NCBI GenBank assembly: GCA_902729315.2 | Contig: LR746264.1 | Span: 7,037,878 to 7,101,877, forward strand | Origin: Spirodela intermedia | Taxonomy: Eukaryota; Streptophyta; Magnoliopsida; Alismatales; Araceae | Direction of reading: 5' to 3' | Length of the DNA: 64,000 nucleotides | Shown here: piece by piece, positions 46,342 to 59,086 of the stretch | How the letters are laid out: every line of letters begins with the position of its first letter | Position numbering within the stretch: position 1 is the stretch's first letter | Program-made: the position numbers and the translations under genes | The notes under the pieces: model-generated | Database searches by the model: none | Told to the model about the DNA's origin: nothing | Seen by the model: the letters and a program-made list of their open reading frames with translations, nothing else

Positions 46342-46663
46342 GGTATTCCAACGTCTAAACCCCTCAGCTGCCCTGGGGAAAAACCCTACCGTCAGAACTG
46401 GAACCAGGAAGACTGGAGGGAATGCTCTAAATGGGCCGGACTTCTTTGAGGCCCACTTCTCCAGATAAGTGGGCCCCAACGAGGTAAGGGTATGGAAGCA
46501 CTAAAAGATACAGTTTACGACATATGGTATTAAATGTTTTACATTGGTATAAACGTTATAATTATAATTTAAAAGGATGTCTATGAAACAATCCGAAGAA
46601 GTAATAACGTCGTTCATCTCGCGGCGCCCGTTGGTTAAAGCTCAGTCCGCATTTGTAAACCTG
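46342..46663. promoter_or_regulatory. Head-to-head promoter of PRMT3 and translin
   Basis: Only about 320 bases separate the chosen starts of PRMT3 (minus) and translin (plus). An AT-rich core (TTATAATTATAATTTAAAAGG near 46556-46576) lies between two GC-richer leaders. The AAACCCTACC string at 46381-46390 is telobox-like. A shared bidirectional promoter is likely, but expression data are needed to show co-regulation. Confidence 0.55.
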
Positions 46664-49600
46664 ATGCTCTTCTACCTGTCGAGCTGCAGTTACCGCCAGA
46701 GGCTCATCTCTTCGCTGATGGCCATGAGGCCTCCTCGTCTCCAACCCGGTAATCACACTCTCCCTCGTATCCCTAGAGTCTTCGATAGATCTCCGCCAAA
46801 TGTAAGGGGCGTCCACTTCACGCCTTCTCAGTTTTCCTATTCGATTGCGTAGTCAGTGAATTGATTGGATCATTCTATGTTATAGCTCTCGAGAGCTCTT
46901 CCTTCCTAAGTTCCGCAAAGAAACCGAGGACCATGATGACGGTCTCTGCTGCTTCGGACTCTGCCATGAAAGAAGAGTTCGCCAAGCATGCGGAATACCT
47001 CAACGTCCTGGTTTGTCACCTTTGCTGCATTAATGTTGTTTTTTTTTCTCTATTATATAAATTCCGGGGAACCTATCGACCACTTTCTCTTTGTGCTTCC
47101 ATCGCTCACTGAAATAATTCGGATTAGGGGGTGCTGAAGAGGCATGAAAAAACTTAAAAAATTACGGCGGCAGTGTAAATTATACGTGCTTCTTAAACAA
47201 CAGTTGATATGATCGCGTCCCAGTTTCCGAATGGGGATTTTTTTCCATCCTCTCACGCGGCCTCATATTTGGGATATTTAAATCCTTTTTCTCCTAATCG
47301 GATTGCCTGGATTTTTGGCTTATAGCTGATACTAAAAATACTTTGTAAGATAGTTATTTGCCTGTGTATTCTTTCTCGCAGAACGACAAGCGGGAGAGGG
47401 TGGTCAAGGCCAGTCGGGATGTTACGATAAACAGCAAGAAAGTCATATTTCAGGTTCATAGGTAAGCAGATATTTTGTGATCTTCTCTTTTTCAATGATG
47501 GTTTTGTTTTTCTTGATTAATTTTAGAACGTACTGTTGTGGCATTTCAATCTTCTAATCACGCTTAATAATATAGTTTCAAGAAAATTATGCATAATTTC
47601 AAGCTTTTCCTTACTTATTCGTGAGTAGATGACACTTTAGGTTTCAAAATAGTTCGTCCGTTCTTTAATTTGTAAATACACTCTTTTGAAGGGCCACCAA
47701 AATCAATTCTGTGTTTGTCTACGATTGGTTACTTAGAATTCAGTTTGGTCTATCAACATGACTTGTCACTTCTATCCACTTGTATTCATTCTTTGCCGCA
47801 TAAACTTTTTTATCGTTTGCTTGACTTTATCGAAGGAGAAAGTGACTAATTATATTACTTCTGCCTTTACCCTATAAATCTGCAATGGACTGATGGAAAT
47901 TTGATGTAGCTGTGGATAGGCTTAATGCATTTTCCATTATAAAGGGCCAACAAACGTAAACATCATTGTCATATGTTTTTCCCTGACCATGAAGTTCATT
48001 TACAGTTACCTTATTATGCTCCTTACTTTTTCACTGTATAACCAAAGACAAGCTCGTGTGCATTCTTACGTGTTTTGGAACTTCCTCAACAGGATCACAA
48101 AAGAAAATAAAGAAGAAGTCGTGGAGAAAGCTGAAAAAGATTTGGCAGCTGTGACCGATCAGTACATGTCAAAACTTGTTAAAGAGCTGCATGGGACTGA
48201 CTTTTGGAAGCTCAGAAGAGCATATTCTCCTGCTGTCAGATCTAACACAAAATTTAACTTATTCAAACTCACTGGCAATTCAACTTTCCTGATTGTGAAT
48301 ATCCGTTTTGTTCTTTGCCTACGCAGGTGCAGGAGTATGTTGAAGCTGCAACATTTTGTAGATTTTGCAAGGCCGGAACACTCATGAACCTTGATGAGAT
48401 CAATGCTATCTTGCTATCACTAAGCCAACCATCCGTGGAACCTCTGCAGATTAATATCCTCGACTACTTATTGGGAGTAAAATTCTGGCACTTTCTGTTG
48501 TGTTAAACAGGCCATTTTGATCCCATGACCATCTGTGACAAAAAAATAAAGTGCGCAAAATATCCTGTTTAGGTTGCTGATCTGACAGGGGAACTGATGA
48601 GACTAGCCATTGGCCGAATATCGGAGGGTGAACTTGAATATGCTGAGAAGATTTGTGGGTTTGTTCGCAACACTTATAGAGAGCTGAGCCTTCTTGTTCC
48701 TGAGATAGACGACAACTCTGAGATGAAAAAGAAGATGGAAATAATGTTTCAGAGTATGACCAAAATTGAAAATGGTATGCTTCTTTTCATGTTCTTGGAC
48801 CATGACTACATTAAGTTGTACTACGTATGTTTCCTTTCAACCGTTATCTGTGAGTTTTGGTCCTCAAACTGACGGGGATAAAATTTATTGGTATGTTTTT
48901 TATCTTAGCATCTTCAGTTCTCTTTTGCTTACACATAGACTATGAATACAAAGACAGATTTCTTCCCCACTTTGTAGGATGTTTGTCTAGGAAACTTCTT
49001 CTCCTGTCAACAGTCTTGGAAATTTGCTCCGATCTTGGAGCTTTGCCACTTGACCCCTTCTAGTTAGCACTTATGACTCTCCGAGGCATTGTGAATTATA
49101 TCCAAGTTCCAGAGTCTACTTGAAGGGTATAGTGAAAGATCCCCGTGAAAGGCTCAATGGCAATGAAAATAATCCCAAGTTCAATGCAAAAATCCATTTC
49201 ACAAGTGCAGGAAATGCAAGACATCAGGGTTCAGGATTGTATTTTATTTTTTTTTAGTCATTAAAATGAACAAAAAGTTCTATTACAATTGGAATCGGGT
49301 CCGAATAATGAGACCAGTATGTCAAGAGGAACATATAACTTCTACAACGAGTAGGTGTTGAGTGGGTTTTCAAAAGAACAAGTATCTGTTTCTTGTCATC
49401 CTTCTTTATTTTCCCCAATCATCTTTATGAAACGTGCGAATCAAAGGCCTTGTATGGCCTTGCATGCGTCGAATAAAGAGAAATGGTGCGAAAAAGCTCC
49501 GACACAACGCATCTATCTTTCAGTTGCTTAGCGGTTTGATGGGCCTTCACGTCAGAGGAATATAAACCAGAAGAAGAAAAAGGTGTTGAGTTAGGCCTAG

Positions 49601-50438
49601 ACAATGCAGTTCCTACTTATTTCTACGTGGCCTAGGAATTTATGCTTCTTAGTGTTCTGGTTAATTTCTAGTATGGACAACTGATGGAACCTCATGGATC
49701 TGGGAAAGTTGATTGGTAAATTGATGACTAGTCTTTCCACATTCAGACTTGCAATTTCTATTATAAGGATGTTGATTTGAGACATTTTTCTTTTGGTTCG
49801 TTGGGGCAGTGACCTTAGAATAATTTTCCTCTGAAGAGTAGAAAGTCCGAAACCAGCAAATCCCATCCCTCCTACTCAGCCTTGGAGACCCAAGAAGATT
49901 CCAGCATACTACTACTTCATGCGGGCATTCATGAACCAGATGACATTCATGAATAAGCGCGTCAGAATAATAGCCGATGCACGATTTTTCATAGCAACCA
50001 TGACTTGTGATGAGAAGAGAATGCTTGTCTACCATTTTGATCAGGTTTTATGTCTGTGAAAGTCATGGAGAAACCGTGAAAAGCAATAATTTAGCTATAA
50101 AATGGATCTAAGGCCCACGAGGGATGATAGAAACTCAACCCATATTGTTTTTATCATAATCTGGTTTAAGCTAGACTGTGGGAAGCATCTGTTTTATAGA
50201 GAGCGAGTCCCATCCTCATGAAGCTCGTTGAAAAATATATGATCATTAGCATGGCGTTGACCTCTGCTAATTGAGATTAATATCATTAACCATCTCTTGC
50301 TCAAATCATCTGCTGTTTTTTTCCCCTGTTTCGCCAGCTTTGTTCAGCGTCCATGTGAGAGGATCGGAGTACGTCCCACTACTCGGCTCTGATGATCAGA
50401 ACTTCTCCTTCCTGAGCGTCGATGACTTCGAATCGTGA
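46664..50438 (+). CDS. TSN: Translin
   Basis: Seven exons join in frame to 294 residues: 46664-46748, 46886-47010, 47382-47461, 48093-48234, 48327-48476, 48573-48774 and 50338-50438. Translin is an all-helical nucleic-acid binding protein. With TRAX it forms C3PO, an octameric endoribonuclease that removes siRNA passenger strands and processes tRNA in other eukaryotes. Diagnostic segments are AEYLNVLNDKRERVVKASRD, KDLAAVTDQYMSKLVKELHG, FWKLRRAYSP, VQEYVEAATFCRFCK, LQINILDYLLGVADLTGELM and VHVRGSEYVPLLG. The first 50 or so residues, rich in Ser, Arg and Leu, look like an organelle-targeting extension. The start is uncertain: in-frame ATGs at 46577, 46664 and 46718. The exon 1 donor at 46749 was chosen because the next GT downstream leads to a stop. 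Confidence 0.9.
48775..50337. other. Translin intron 6, 1.56 kb
   Basis: A long last intron with no recognised gene or element. Minus-strand open frames near 49597-50035 show no familiar motif. It starts GTATGC and ends TTCGCCAG. Confidence 0.6.
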
Positions 50439-51522
50439 CCCAGACCCTGCTCAGATCGGTGAGATCTCACTTTTTTTCGCCGGATCAGGCTGCTCTCCAT
50501 TAATACCTCGATTGGAGGATCATCAGGCAGTTCGTCTGTAGATAATCTTCTCTAATAACCAGTCAAACCACGCAGTTCGTCATCACCGCGGAAGCCCGGA
50601 TCGGCTTGTGGGTGGAGATCAGATGGCCGGATCGTCTCCCAGGTTCATCGATTCAGATCGAGAAAGCATCTTTATTTCCGACGGCAGTGTCCGTGGGTTG
50701 ACCTCGTGGGAGCTCCAAAAAGAAGGAATAATCGGGCCGATTTTCGAATTAAATATATCCAAATATGTACTGTAGAACCGAATGTTGTTTCGAGGGTCAT
50801 ATCCATCATAGCGGCCAGATATTTTCTGGGCGCCCGCGAATCAAAGGCGTCCACGTGGGAGACCCCGCCACCCGATCATATCGGCGGGCAAGCCAGCTTT
50901 CGGATCCGACGATTGCGGTGCATTACCGGGTTCTTCGAACCGCTGACGACTTATCCGTGGTTGACTCTCGGATTTTGTTTCGAAACCCGATTCGTTATGC
51001 AACGTGGCAGCCGGTGAATGGTCAGTGCCTGCTGGTCGCGCTACTGAGACGGCGAGGAGTCGGGCCGTGGGGCCGTCGGGGCCCACACTGGTTAACCCAA
51101 TTACCGATGGGGAAAAAGTTTAACAATGGGAAAAACAAAGTTGCCGTAATTCACGACAGGTGGACCCCACTCTCCGTCTCTCGCCATCCTCACCGGTTGG
51201 AACCTTTTGGGGAACTTGCGTCAGCCGTCTTGTAGCGGAGGGGAGGAGTTCGCAAGCCGATCACCCGCCCTCGCCCTCCTCTTCCATGTCCATGTAAGAA
51301 TTACTGATTCTCTTGTCATTTTTTGGGGGAGAAGTGAAGGGAAATCCGGGTTTATTTCCTGTCCTTGCATGTCTTTACTTGTTGATTTTCGTCGGGTTTC
51401 TGTTTCGCTGAATGTGGGCTTTTTTGTCGATCAATCCTCCATCTGGTGGCGATGTCGCAGGTTGGAAGACGGGGAAGGAAATCTGATTGCCGGGGGCGGG
51501 GAAGATAAGCGTCTTTTTCTCC
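50439..51522. other. Intergenic region between translin and the ERI-type exonuclease
   Basis: Contains the translin 3' end and, from about 50840, GC-richer sequence that should be the promoter and leader of the next gene. Open frames on both strands (for example 50706-51235) have no recognisable domains. A leader intron is possible, as pyrimidine runs and GT sites are common, but none could be fixed. Confidence 0.45.
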
Positions 51523-54500
51523 ATGGATACGATAGATCAGGAAGACAGAGGTAGGGATTCCTTTATTTTCTACTCCCTCTCTGATGGTAGATCTCCTAAA
51601 TTTCGTTTTAGGTCTTTGTTGATTCTTTCCGCAATATGCGTTAAACGATCGTTTCTGATAGTTTCCATGGAATTGTTTTTACTTTTCTCCCCTTCTTCTA
51701 TAATTGGCTGGACTCTCTTACGTTCTGTCTCATGTCACTATAATCAGTTCTCCTCAATAAATTTTGATATTTGAGGCCTAATTTATGCGTCTGAAGATCG
51801 GGACAAGTATACCCAACTCTACACTGCCCTACCGACGCAGAAGTGCTACTTGATTTTATTTTTTTCTCTAAAGAATTTTAAGCGGTGGGGGACATAAGGG
51901 TTCTCTCTCTGTGCACGAGAAAGGCTATACTAATAGGACTGGCTGGAGATGCAATCGAACGGATCGACTAGACGTGGAGAGGTGGAGAAGATGAAGGTTG
52001 AGGACAGCCTTTGAAGAAGGGGCAAACCTCACAGAATGTTTTCATGGTCTCCCCGACGAGTCAAGGAGTACTTTCCCGCTAAAACCTGGAGGGAAACACT
52101 TTCATTCAAAACTTATAATATCATCAGAACGGCATGCCATGAGTTAGATCAGGAGTAAACATCTTTTCAGACATAATCACGCTTTTGTTTTCATCTGATG
52201 GATAATTATATTACTGTTCAACACAAGCTACTTTAATGGGAAGGTGGCTGTTGGCGGGCACAAGTATTTTTTAGTTACGCTTTTTTTATCTGGTACTTAT
52301 CAATATTACTGTTTTTGCATAAAATTGTCTATTGGTAGGCATTATAGTAACAAGGGATAAAGCAATTGACTGTACCCAAAGCAATGACGTCACTCTGTTT
52401 TTGCAAAGTGTTCAGGAGTTATGCTTATTTCTTCGTGAATTGGATCTTTTTTTCTCTACAGACTTAGCAGCTCATGATCATTTGTCCCAGCTGAACTTGA
52501 ACTTGCAGTTTTTCAGTAAGCTGAAACCAATGGTAGACGTTTGGACAATATATCATGTGTTCCCATAAATCTCCATTAATTATGCGTTCCGCACCGGAGA
52601 CAGCAATGTGGGGAGAGAAATTCTTTGCACTGATAATGAAAGATATCATAACACCAACCAGACGTCAGATTTCACCCTAAGTCATGTGGCTCTGCTTTAG
52701 AAAAATAGGTCTCTTATTCCATACCGCTGTTTACCTGTAACGAATGGTTTGCCTGCTATCAATGAAATGTGAAGCAGAATTCTTGGACAGTTCTGGTGTA
52801 GATATCTTTCTTGAAATACATTTTGGTAGAAATAATGTTTATTCTCAATCCAAATAGATGACTGTCTAAAGGTCGCTTTTTTGGAGTAGTCCAATGTATT
52901 TCTTTAAGTCATGATATACCATCACAAAGACTAGTTTGGGTCTATGACAAGGAAAACATTTAGCGACCTAGCTTTTACAAATTGTGCTATCTCAAAGATC
53001 TAATGAAACTATAAAAACTGTGGCATAGAAGATACTCTGTATGTTCGGAGTTTTTTTTTTTTCTGTTTTTTGAGGCAGAGGTGGGGCTGTGCCGCTAAAG
53101 AATTACAAAATCAATCATGTGAACTTTCTTTAGCTTTAGAAACGAAAAGGACACAAGATAACCATTCTCCCACCTTAGAGTATCATCATCTCTGTCATGA
53201 GCTTACTTAGTTGCTTGAGCTGTTGTAATTTGGGATGCTATAAGGAATGAAATAGGTCTCTTTGACTATGAAGTGAAAGTGGAACCTATTCATATCTATT
53301 TAAGGTTGCTATTTCATGTCCTCTGTCCCGTACCTAGTAGGTTGTTCGTTATACCTTTTTTGGATCTCTAGTAAGCTGTGCTTAATGTTTTTTTCGATTA
53401 CAGAAGCAATGCGAAGGGACCATGAGGCATCTCTGGGAGGCTTCAAGAGTAAAGCATTTCAGTATAATATACGAGATGCACAAAATAGCCTGAATACCAT
53501 TGGAGTATTTCCTGAGCTGAAGTTTGCAATAGATATTCAACGATGTGGAACTCTGGAATATGACAATGCTCCACGAAGAGAGACTTCTGTGCCTCTGCAT
53601 GAAGATTATAACAGGCAATTGTATCAACAAGATTTCTCTTTTTGGCCTACCTTCCATCCCGAGTTTCAAAAGGTTGAACAAAACCAGTGGACTACTGTTG
53701 AGAACCAATTTTACCCCGTGCCCCAGGGATACCCATGTCCTATAGAAAGCAGAGTTCAATATTTGCCATTCAGAACGTATTTTCCAGGTTATCCACAAGC
53801 GTTCCACGCCCAAGAATTTCAATATTTTGTGGTGGTCGACTTTGAAGCAACTTGTGACAAGGAAAAGAATCCTCACCCGCAAGAGATAATCGAGTTCCCT
53901 TCTGTGCTGGTAAATAGCATGACTGGGCAATTAGAAGCATCTTTTCAAACATATGTCCGGCCAGCATATCATCAAAATTTGACTGATTTTTGCAAGGAGC
54001 TTACTGGCATTCAGCAAATTCAGGTATAATGGATCATTTTTCCTGCTGCCACTATTGTTGTGAATGACTGTTGTTTGTAGTTCCTATACCAGAACCTGGT
54101 ACAGAGATCTGGTACATGGTTTTCTCAGCATCGCAACCTATTTTGATGATATTCATCTCTCAATTCTCGTGTCTTTATTTTTGAACCGTTCTTAATCTAT
54201 CCATTATTTTTTCTGGACTAAATCATTGTGTCCTTAAGGTATCTCATAGCCTCGAACCAATTGAAAAACTATTCTCCAGTTCTTCACAATATATCCTGTA
54301 ATTTACTTCAATGTATAACAGCGTCTGCAAAGCAAAGATTTACCTTGACTAGTAGTCCAAAGAAATGGAGAGAGGCTATGCTATTGATTGTATACTCTTT
54401 GCGAGGACTAAGAACAGAAAGGATATTATTCTCCAATTATTTGTACTTATTTAGCCTCTTGTTTGGTGAGTAGAGAAGCTTTCCAAGGGATTGTTATTCT

Positions 54501-57500
54501 GTTTTCTTATTTTGTTGTTTGCTACAATATTGCTTTGTTTAAATTTTGACCGTCCAAACATGACTTTCTTTGACCTGTTAGAAAATCCTATTTGAGAATA
54601 TCTGTCATCTCCCGGTTGAGATGTTTGGATGCTATTGGTAAATTATGGGTATGAATTTTCTTTTCATCGACAATTGTTATCAATGTATTTCTTAAAACAC
54701 ATTTTAAATATCTTCTTAAAAGCTGCTTATTCTCTGTTAGAATTGCTAATCAGATCTCTACCTAGAAACTCGATGTTAATTTGCACGTGTGTTCGACACT
54801 GATATTTTCTAAAATGTGATAAAAAGAAACTGCATACACGGGGTAAAATATAATCAACCGAATCGTGTATGTCACTGTGAGAAAAGATGGTTATCATTTT
54901 CTTTAGTGAAAGCTTAATCGTGCACTTGACATTTCCTCAAGCTGGATTTGTTTTTTACATTTTGGAATTTGCATAAAAATATATGCCCACAGCTAGATAA
55001 GTCATGTGTCAACAGATTGATATGCTTATTCAAAGGTATGACAGTGTTCAACTCACTCACTCTTAATATGCTAGTTTTGTTCCTACGTTGAGCTGTTGTG
55101 TCAGATTCGTGAATTCAAAAGCATCAGCGTTCAGGAAAGTGTCGCATAGTATTTTTTTCGTTTTAGGAGTTGACAGAACGAACTAGGAGTGAAGCTTCGT
55201 CTCTTTTTTCTTAGAAAATGCTGGAACTTCGTCCAATAAAAATAAGAGGGATGTACAGTATTTGCTTGGTCTCTGGGGATTTGCCAAATCTATTTTTGCA
55301 ATAAATGGAGGATAACTTTTCTTGGCATCCCTGGTTCTCTGCTAATCTTCTTTCAATCTGGATTTACCGAAATCCTACTTTTACTGATTATGAGCACATA
55401 AAAAAAATGATTTTATTCTTTGTGAAAGAATTCAGTGAAATCTTATTTTGTTGGATTAATAGAATAGCAAAAAAGTGTTCATATCCTGGCTGATAAATTA
55501 TTTGGATTTTTACATCTCCCTTTGTCCTGTTTCGCAATTGGAAATCTGTTCAATGATTGCTACCACGCAGAGCCATAGACGAAGATGCAGTTTGATGGTG
55601 GATTGGGTTTTCTATTTTAGGATGATTAAATCATATGGCTGACCCTTTGAGCCAAGGGTTATTGTGTTTTCATGAGTTAAACGGTTTTTTGGTCATCTTC
55701 TATTCGTGCACAAAGCAAAATTGGAATGATTGATCCATGGGCATGGAAGAACGAGTAATTTCCCCCTGTATTGTCCTCTTCATTAAGGGCCCATTGTCAT
55801 TAAATGTAAAAGTTAATCCTTAATGCAATTCATCACGTGCATAAAGAGAATAGTCCCCAAATCTAAACCTGACTGCAAGTCTGAAATGCAAAGTTAGTCA
55901 GTCACTAAAGCAGTATTTGAGAATATCCAATCTCAAACAGGGTGTACTTGCAGATTTCCTTAGAAAAAGAGAGAGTTGGTTGTAGATTGCTGCTAGTGCT
56001 TGCAGATTGCTGCAATGAAGACGCCGGAGGCTTAGTCCTGAATTCGAGGATTCTTGGCATGACAGTAGCTTCTGTTCTCAGTGTGCTGGACATAAGCCTA
56101 GTGTCTATGGATGTGGGTGTAGTCGTTGGAATGGTAAACTGGCCCAGGTTGTGTTTAGCAAGTGGAATCTGACAAAAATACGAATATTTCACTTTCTGTC
56201 GCTGGACGTGGATGGTGAAAATGCCTATAGCCGTGGGGTTATAGGTTTTGGGTTTTCATGTCTAATTGAGGACAGAAATGAGAGCTAGTTTCCTTTCTCA
56301 TGTCACCACGCATTGGGAATTTTATTCATCGGCGCTCTTACGTGCCAGATCTTTCATAACAGTTGTCTCTGATGGTTCTGGAAGAAATTGATTTATTCTA
56401 AACAAGGCAAGTTACCTCATTCTCCCTTGGGCATGCAATTTCTGATCTGTTTTGAAGAGATAAAGGGCGTTGACAGGGATTCTTGTTAAAACCTTACGGA
56501 TCGGTAGTTGATGAAATGCTCATTCGAGTTCTAGTATGGATCTCTCAGATCCTGCTTCATCAAACTTACGCATCAACCTTCCTGTAAGATATGAAGCCGG
56601 GGCCTGACTGCATGCTGCAGAGCCTCTTTTACATACTGCAATTTCTTATAGGGTCAATGTTCAATCATTTGATTCAGATATTAATCATTGTTGTACTATC
56701 TCTAGGGAATCAAATACTTGTGTAAGTACACTTATTTAGATCTGTATGTGTGGAGATACATCCGTTGATGTACTACATTGTGACTCTAACATGACCGCCC
56801 TGAGTTGTTGCCGCTATGTAAACATTAGTGTATTTCTTAGAATTGGGCATCATCAGCATGCTGGGTTTACGGTCTAGGGCTACTTCTCTGCAGATACATC
56901 AAGTTTATATTTGTTAGTGGCTACTTGTCTGCATATAACATCAAGTCGCTACCTACCATCATACGTTTAAATTTGCACCGTTCCATTAAAAGCTGGTTAT
57001 GCAGTGCTCTCCGTATGCACTGTGCATGTCAACGTGTATCCGTGCTTTATTAAGCTTGAGAGTCCTAAGTAAGAATGTCTTTAAGTGTTTTTGAAGTTTT
57101 CATATGGAAGATTCGTGGAATTAGTTCCATCAGGCGAGCAGATTCGTGTGCATCCTTCTCCTCAATTTGAGCAGTAAGAATGTCTGAGGACTCCCAAGTG
57201 GGAACATGTATATTCCTCTCAATTGTATTTGCCTCTCAATGACGAGTTTGGAGAGATTTTTTTTCATCCCTCGCACAATGCTAAGTGAAATCAAGAAGAG
57301 CATTCTCCCTGCGAGTCGCCATTGAATCCGAGGACAAGAAAGTCATGTCCAAAATGGAATTTTTAGTCATTCGTGGACTTGTAATGGTTGAAGTTGAAAT
57401 GATAATCTTTTTCATAAGAATGTAAAAATGATCGAGAGTGCCAGAGAAATTCTTGCATAAACTCGATAACCTTAAGATCCAAAATTGTCTCTTTTGGAGA

Positions 57501-59086
57501 AGTCAGTTAAATTTTTGTTTGGGCTGTGTGAATGCAGGATACAAAATAACATTTTGAACGAAGAACAAAAATGGACGAAAACGACTGGTTTCCAGGTTAT
57601 TTTACAGAAGGAAAAGAATATGTCAAATCATGTCCATTCTATGAAGAACTCTAAATATGCTATGCTACTTCTAGGATGAAGGATGGTTGATTTCTATGCA
57701 TTGTAGCTCATTGGAAATAGTTGTGTTAAATGGGTTTTTTTTATTCGTAACTATATGCCTGGAAGAATTTTTTTGCAACTACGCAGATATATGGAGGATT
57801 CAACTGGTTAGGATCCACTAAAACCAGAGTAAAAGATTGAGTAGGAAACTTGATCATCTATTGTTTGGAGGCACTCCCAAATGTTCCAGTGGCTTCCATC
57901 TATGCTTATATTGGATTTGCCTAGTGCCTCTCCTCTTTATGAAGCTTCTTCTCACAGTAGAGCCCTCAGGATGTGTTGATCATGAGAAGAGGGGATCTTA
58001 ACATCTGCGACGTTGTTGTCGAGATTATCAAACCCCGTCAGTGTTGAAAGCCCTGCCCGTATAAACAAACCAAGCATAAGATGTTTATTTTTTTTCGTAT
58101 TCTAGTTTTTGGTAGTCAACGTAATATGCTGCTGTTGTGAAATGTTGATTTTTTTTCTTATTTTATTTCTTGCTGGTTGCTTTCATTCACGCTCTTCGTG
58201 AGAACAATGGAAGATCTTGGGATGCCACCACCTTGGTGGACGGACAGCTAGAACGGATTCCTGAAGGGATGATGTGGAGGGGGGAGATCAATTTACTCAC
58301 CCAAGCTGTCTTCTTTCTCTCCCAGGTGGACCGCGGTGTTCCTCTGGGTGAAGCTCTGTTCATGCACGATAGGTGGCTGGAAGACAAGGGAATCAAGAAC
58401 ACAAATTTCGCCATCGTGACGTGGTCTAGCTGGGACTGCCGCGTGATGCTGGAGTCCGAGTGCAGGTACAAGAGGATCAGGAAGCCCCCCTACTTCAACC
58501 GGTGAGTCCACCCTCCTCAGCCCAATCTCGTCGGCTTTGCCTCTGCAACGGCGGGTGGCGTCACTCACCCCATTCCTTCTTCAGGTGGATCAACTTGAAG
58601 GTCCCCTTCCAGGAGGTCTTCGGCGGGGTCCGCTGCAACCTCAAGGAGGCGGTGCAGCTGGCAGGGCTCGTGTGGGAGGGCCGCGCGCACTGCGGCCTAG
58701 ACGACGCGCGCAACACGGCACGCCTCCTCTCGCTGCTCATGCGCCGGGGCTTCAGGCTCTCCATCACGGACTCGCTCATGTGGCACGCCGGTGAGCGCCC
58801 CCCGGCGCGCCAGCAGCAACCGGAGCGAGCGGCCAACAGCAGCCCATTGCCGCCGGCGCCCACGCCGCCGCCGCAGCGGCTGAAGCAGCTGCTGGCGCAG
58901 GCCACACCGTTCCATCCCTGCCAGGAGTCCAGGGAGGCGTCGATGCGCTGCTTCTGCGGGGTGATGAGCTGCAAGCGCATGGTCCGGAAGCCGGGGCCCA
59001 AGCACGGGAGATTCTTCTTCGGATGCGGCAACTGGACGACCACTAGAGGCGCCGTCTGCCCCTACTTCGAGTGGGCATCCTCCTGA
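51523..59086 (+). CDS. ERI1/ERI2-like 3'-5' exonuclease with C-terminal GRF zinc finger
   Basis: Four exons join in frame to 441 residues: 51523-51550, 53404-54023, 58326-58501 and 58585-59086. A long N-terminal region of unknown role (residues 1-148) precedes a DEDDh exonuclease domain: VVVDFEATC with D155 and E157, an HDRWLEDKGIKN block, WSSWDCRVML with D253, and HCGLDDARNTARLL with H310 and D315. ERI enzymes trim 3' overhangs of small RNAs, histone mRNA or rRNA. At the C-terminus CFCGVMSCKRMV...FFFGCG...CPYFEW (about 397-438) is a GRF zinc finger, a nucleic-acid binding module also found in ERI2-type proteins. The linker is proline- and glutamine-rich. Exon 4 is very GC-rich. Intron 2 is 4.3 kb. 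The tiny first exon (9 codons) is the least certain part. Confidence 0.88.
54024..58325. other. ERI-type gene intron 2, 4.3 kb
   Basis: AT-rich and intronic by frame continuity (LTGIQQIQ joins VDRGVPLGEALF). No coding or mobile element was recognised. An open frame on the minus strand at about 55905-56192 and one on the plus strand at 55942-56172 face each other and look fortuitous. The size suggests an old insertion, but I saw no LTR, terminal repeat or target duplication. Confidence 0.6.

Noticed and set aside
49597-50035. Minus-strand open frames in translin intron 6
   Set aside because: I looked for retrotransposon or other domain signatures and found none. Length and composition fit chance.
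50706-51235. Open frames of 103 and 156 codons upstream of the ERI-type gene
   Set aside because: They overlap in different frames, have no recognisable domain, and fall in a GC-rich promoter-like stretch.
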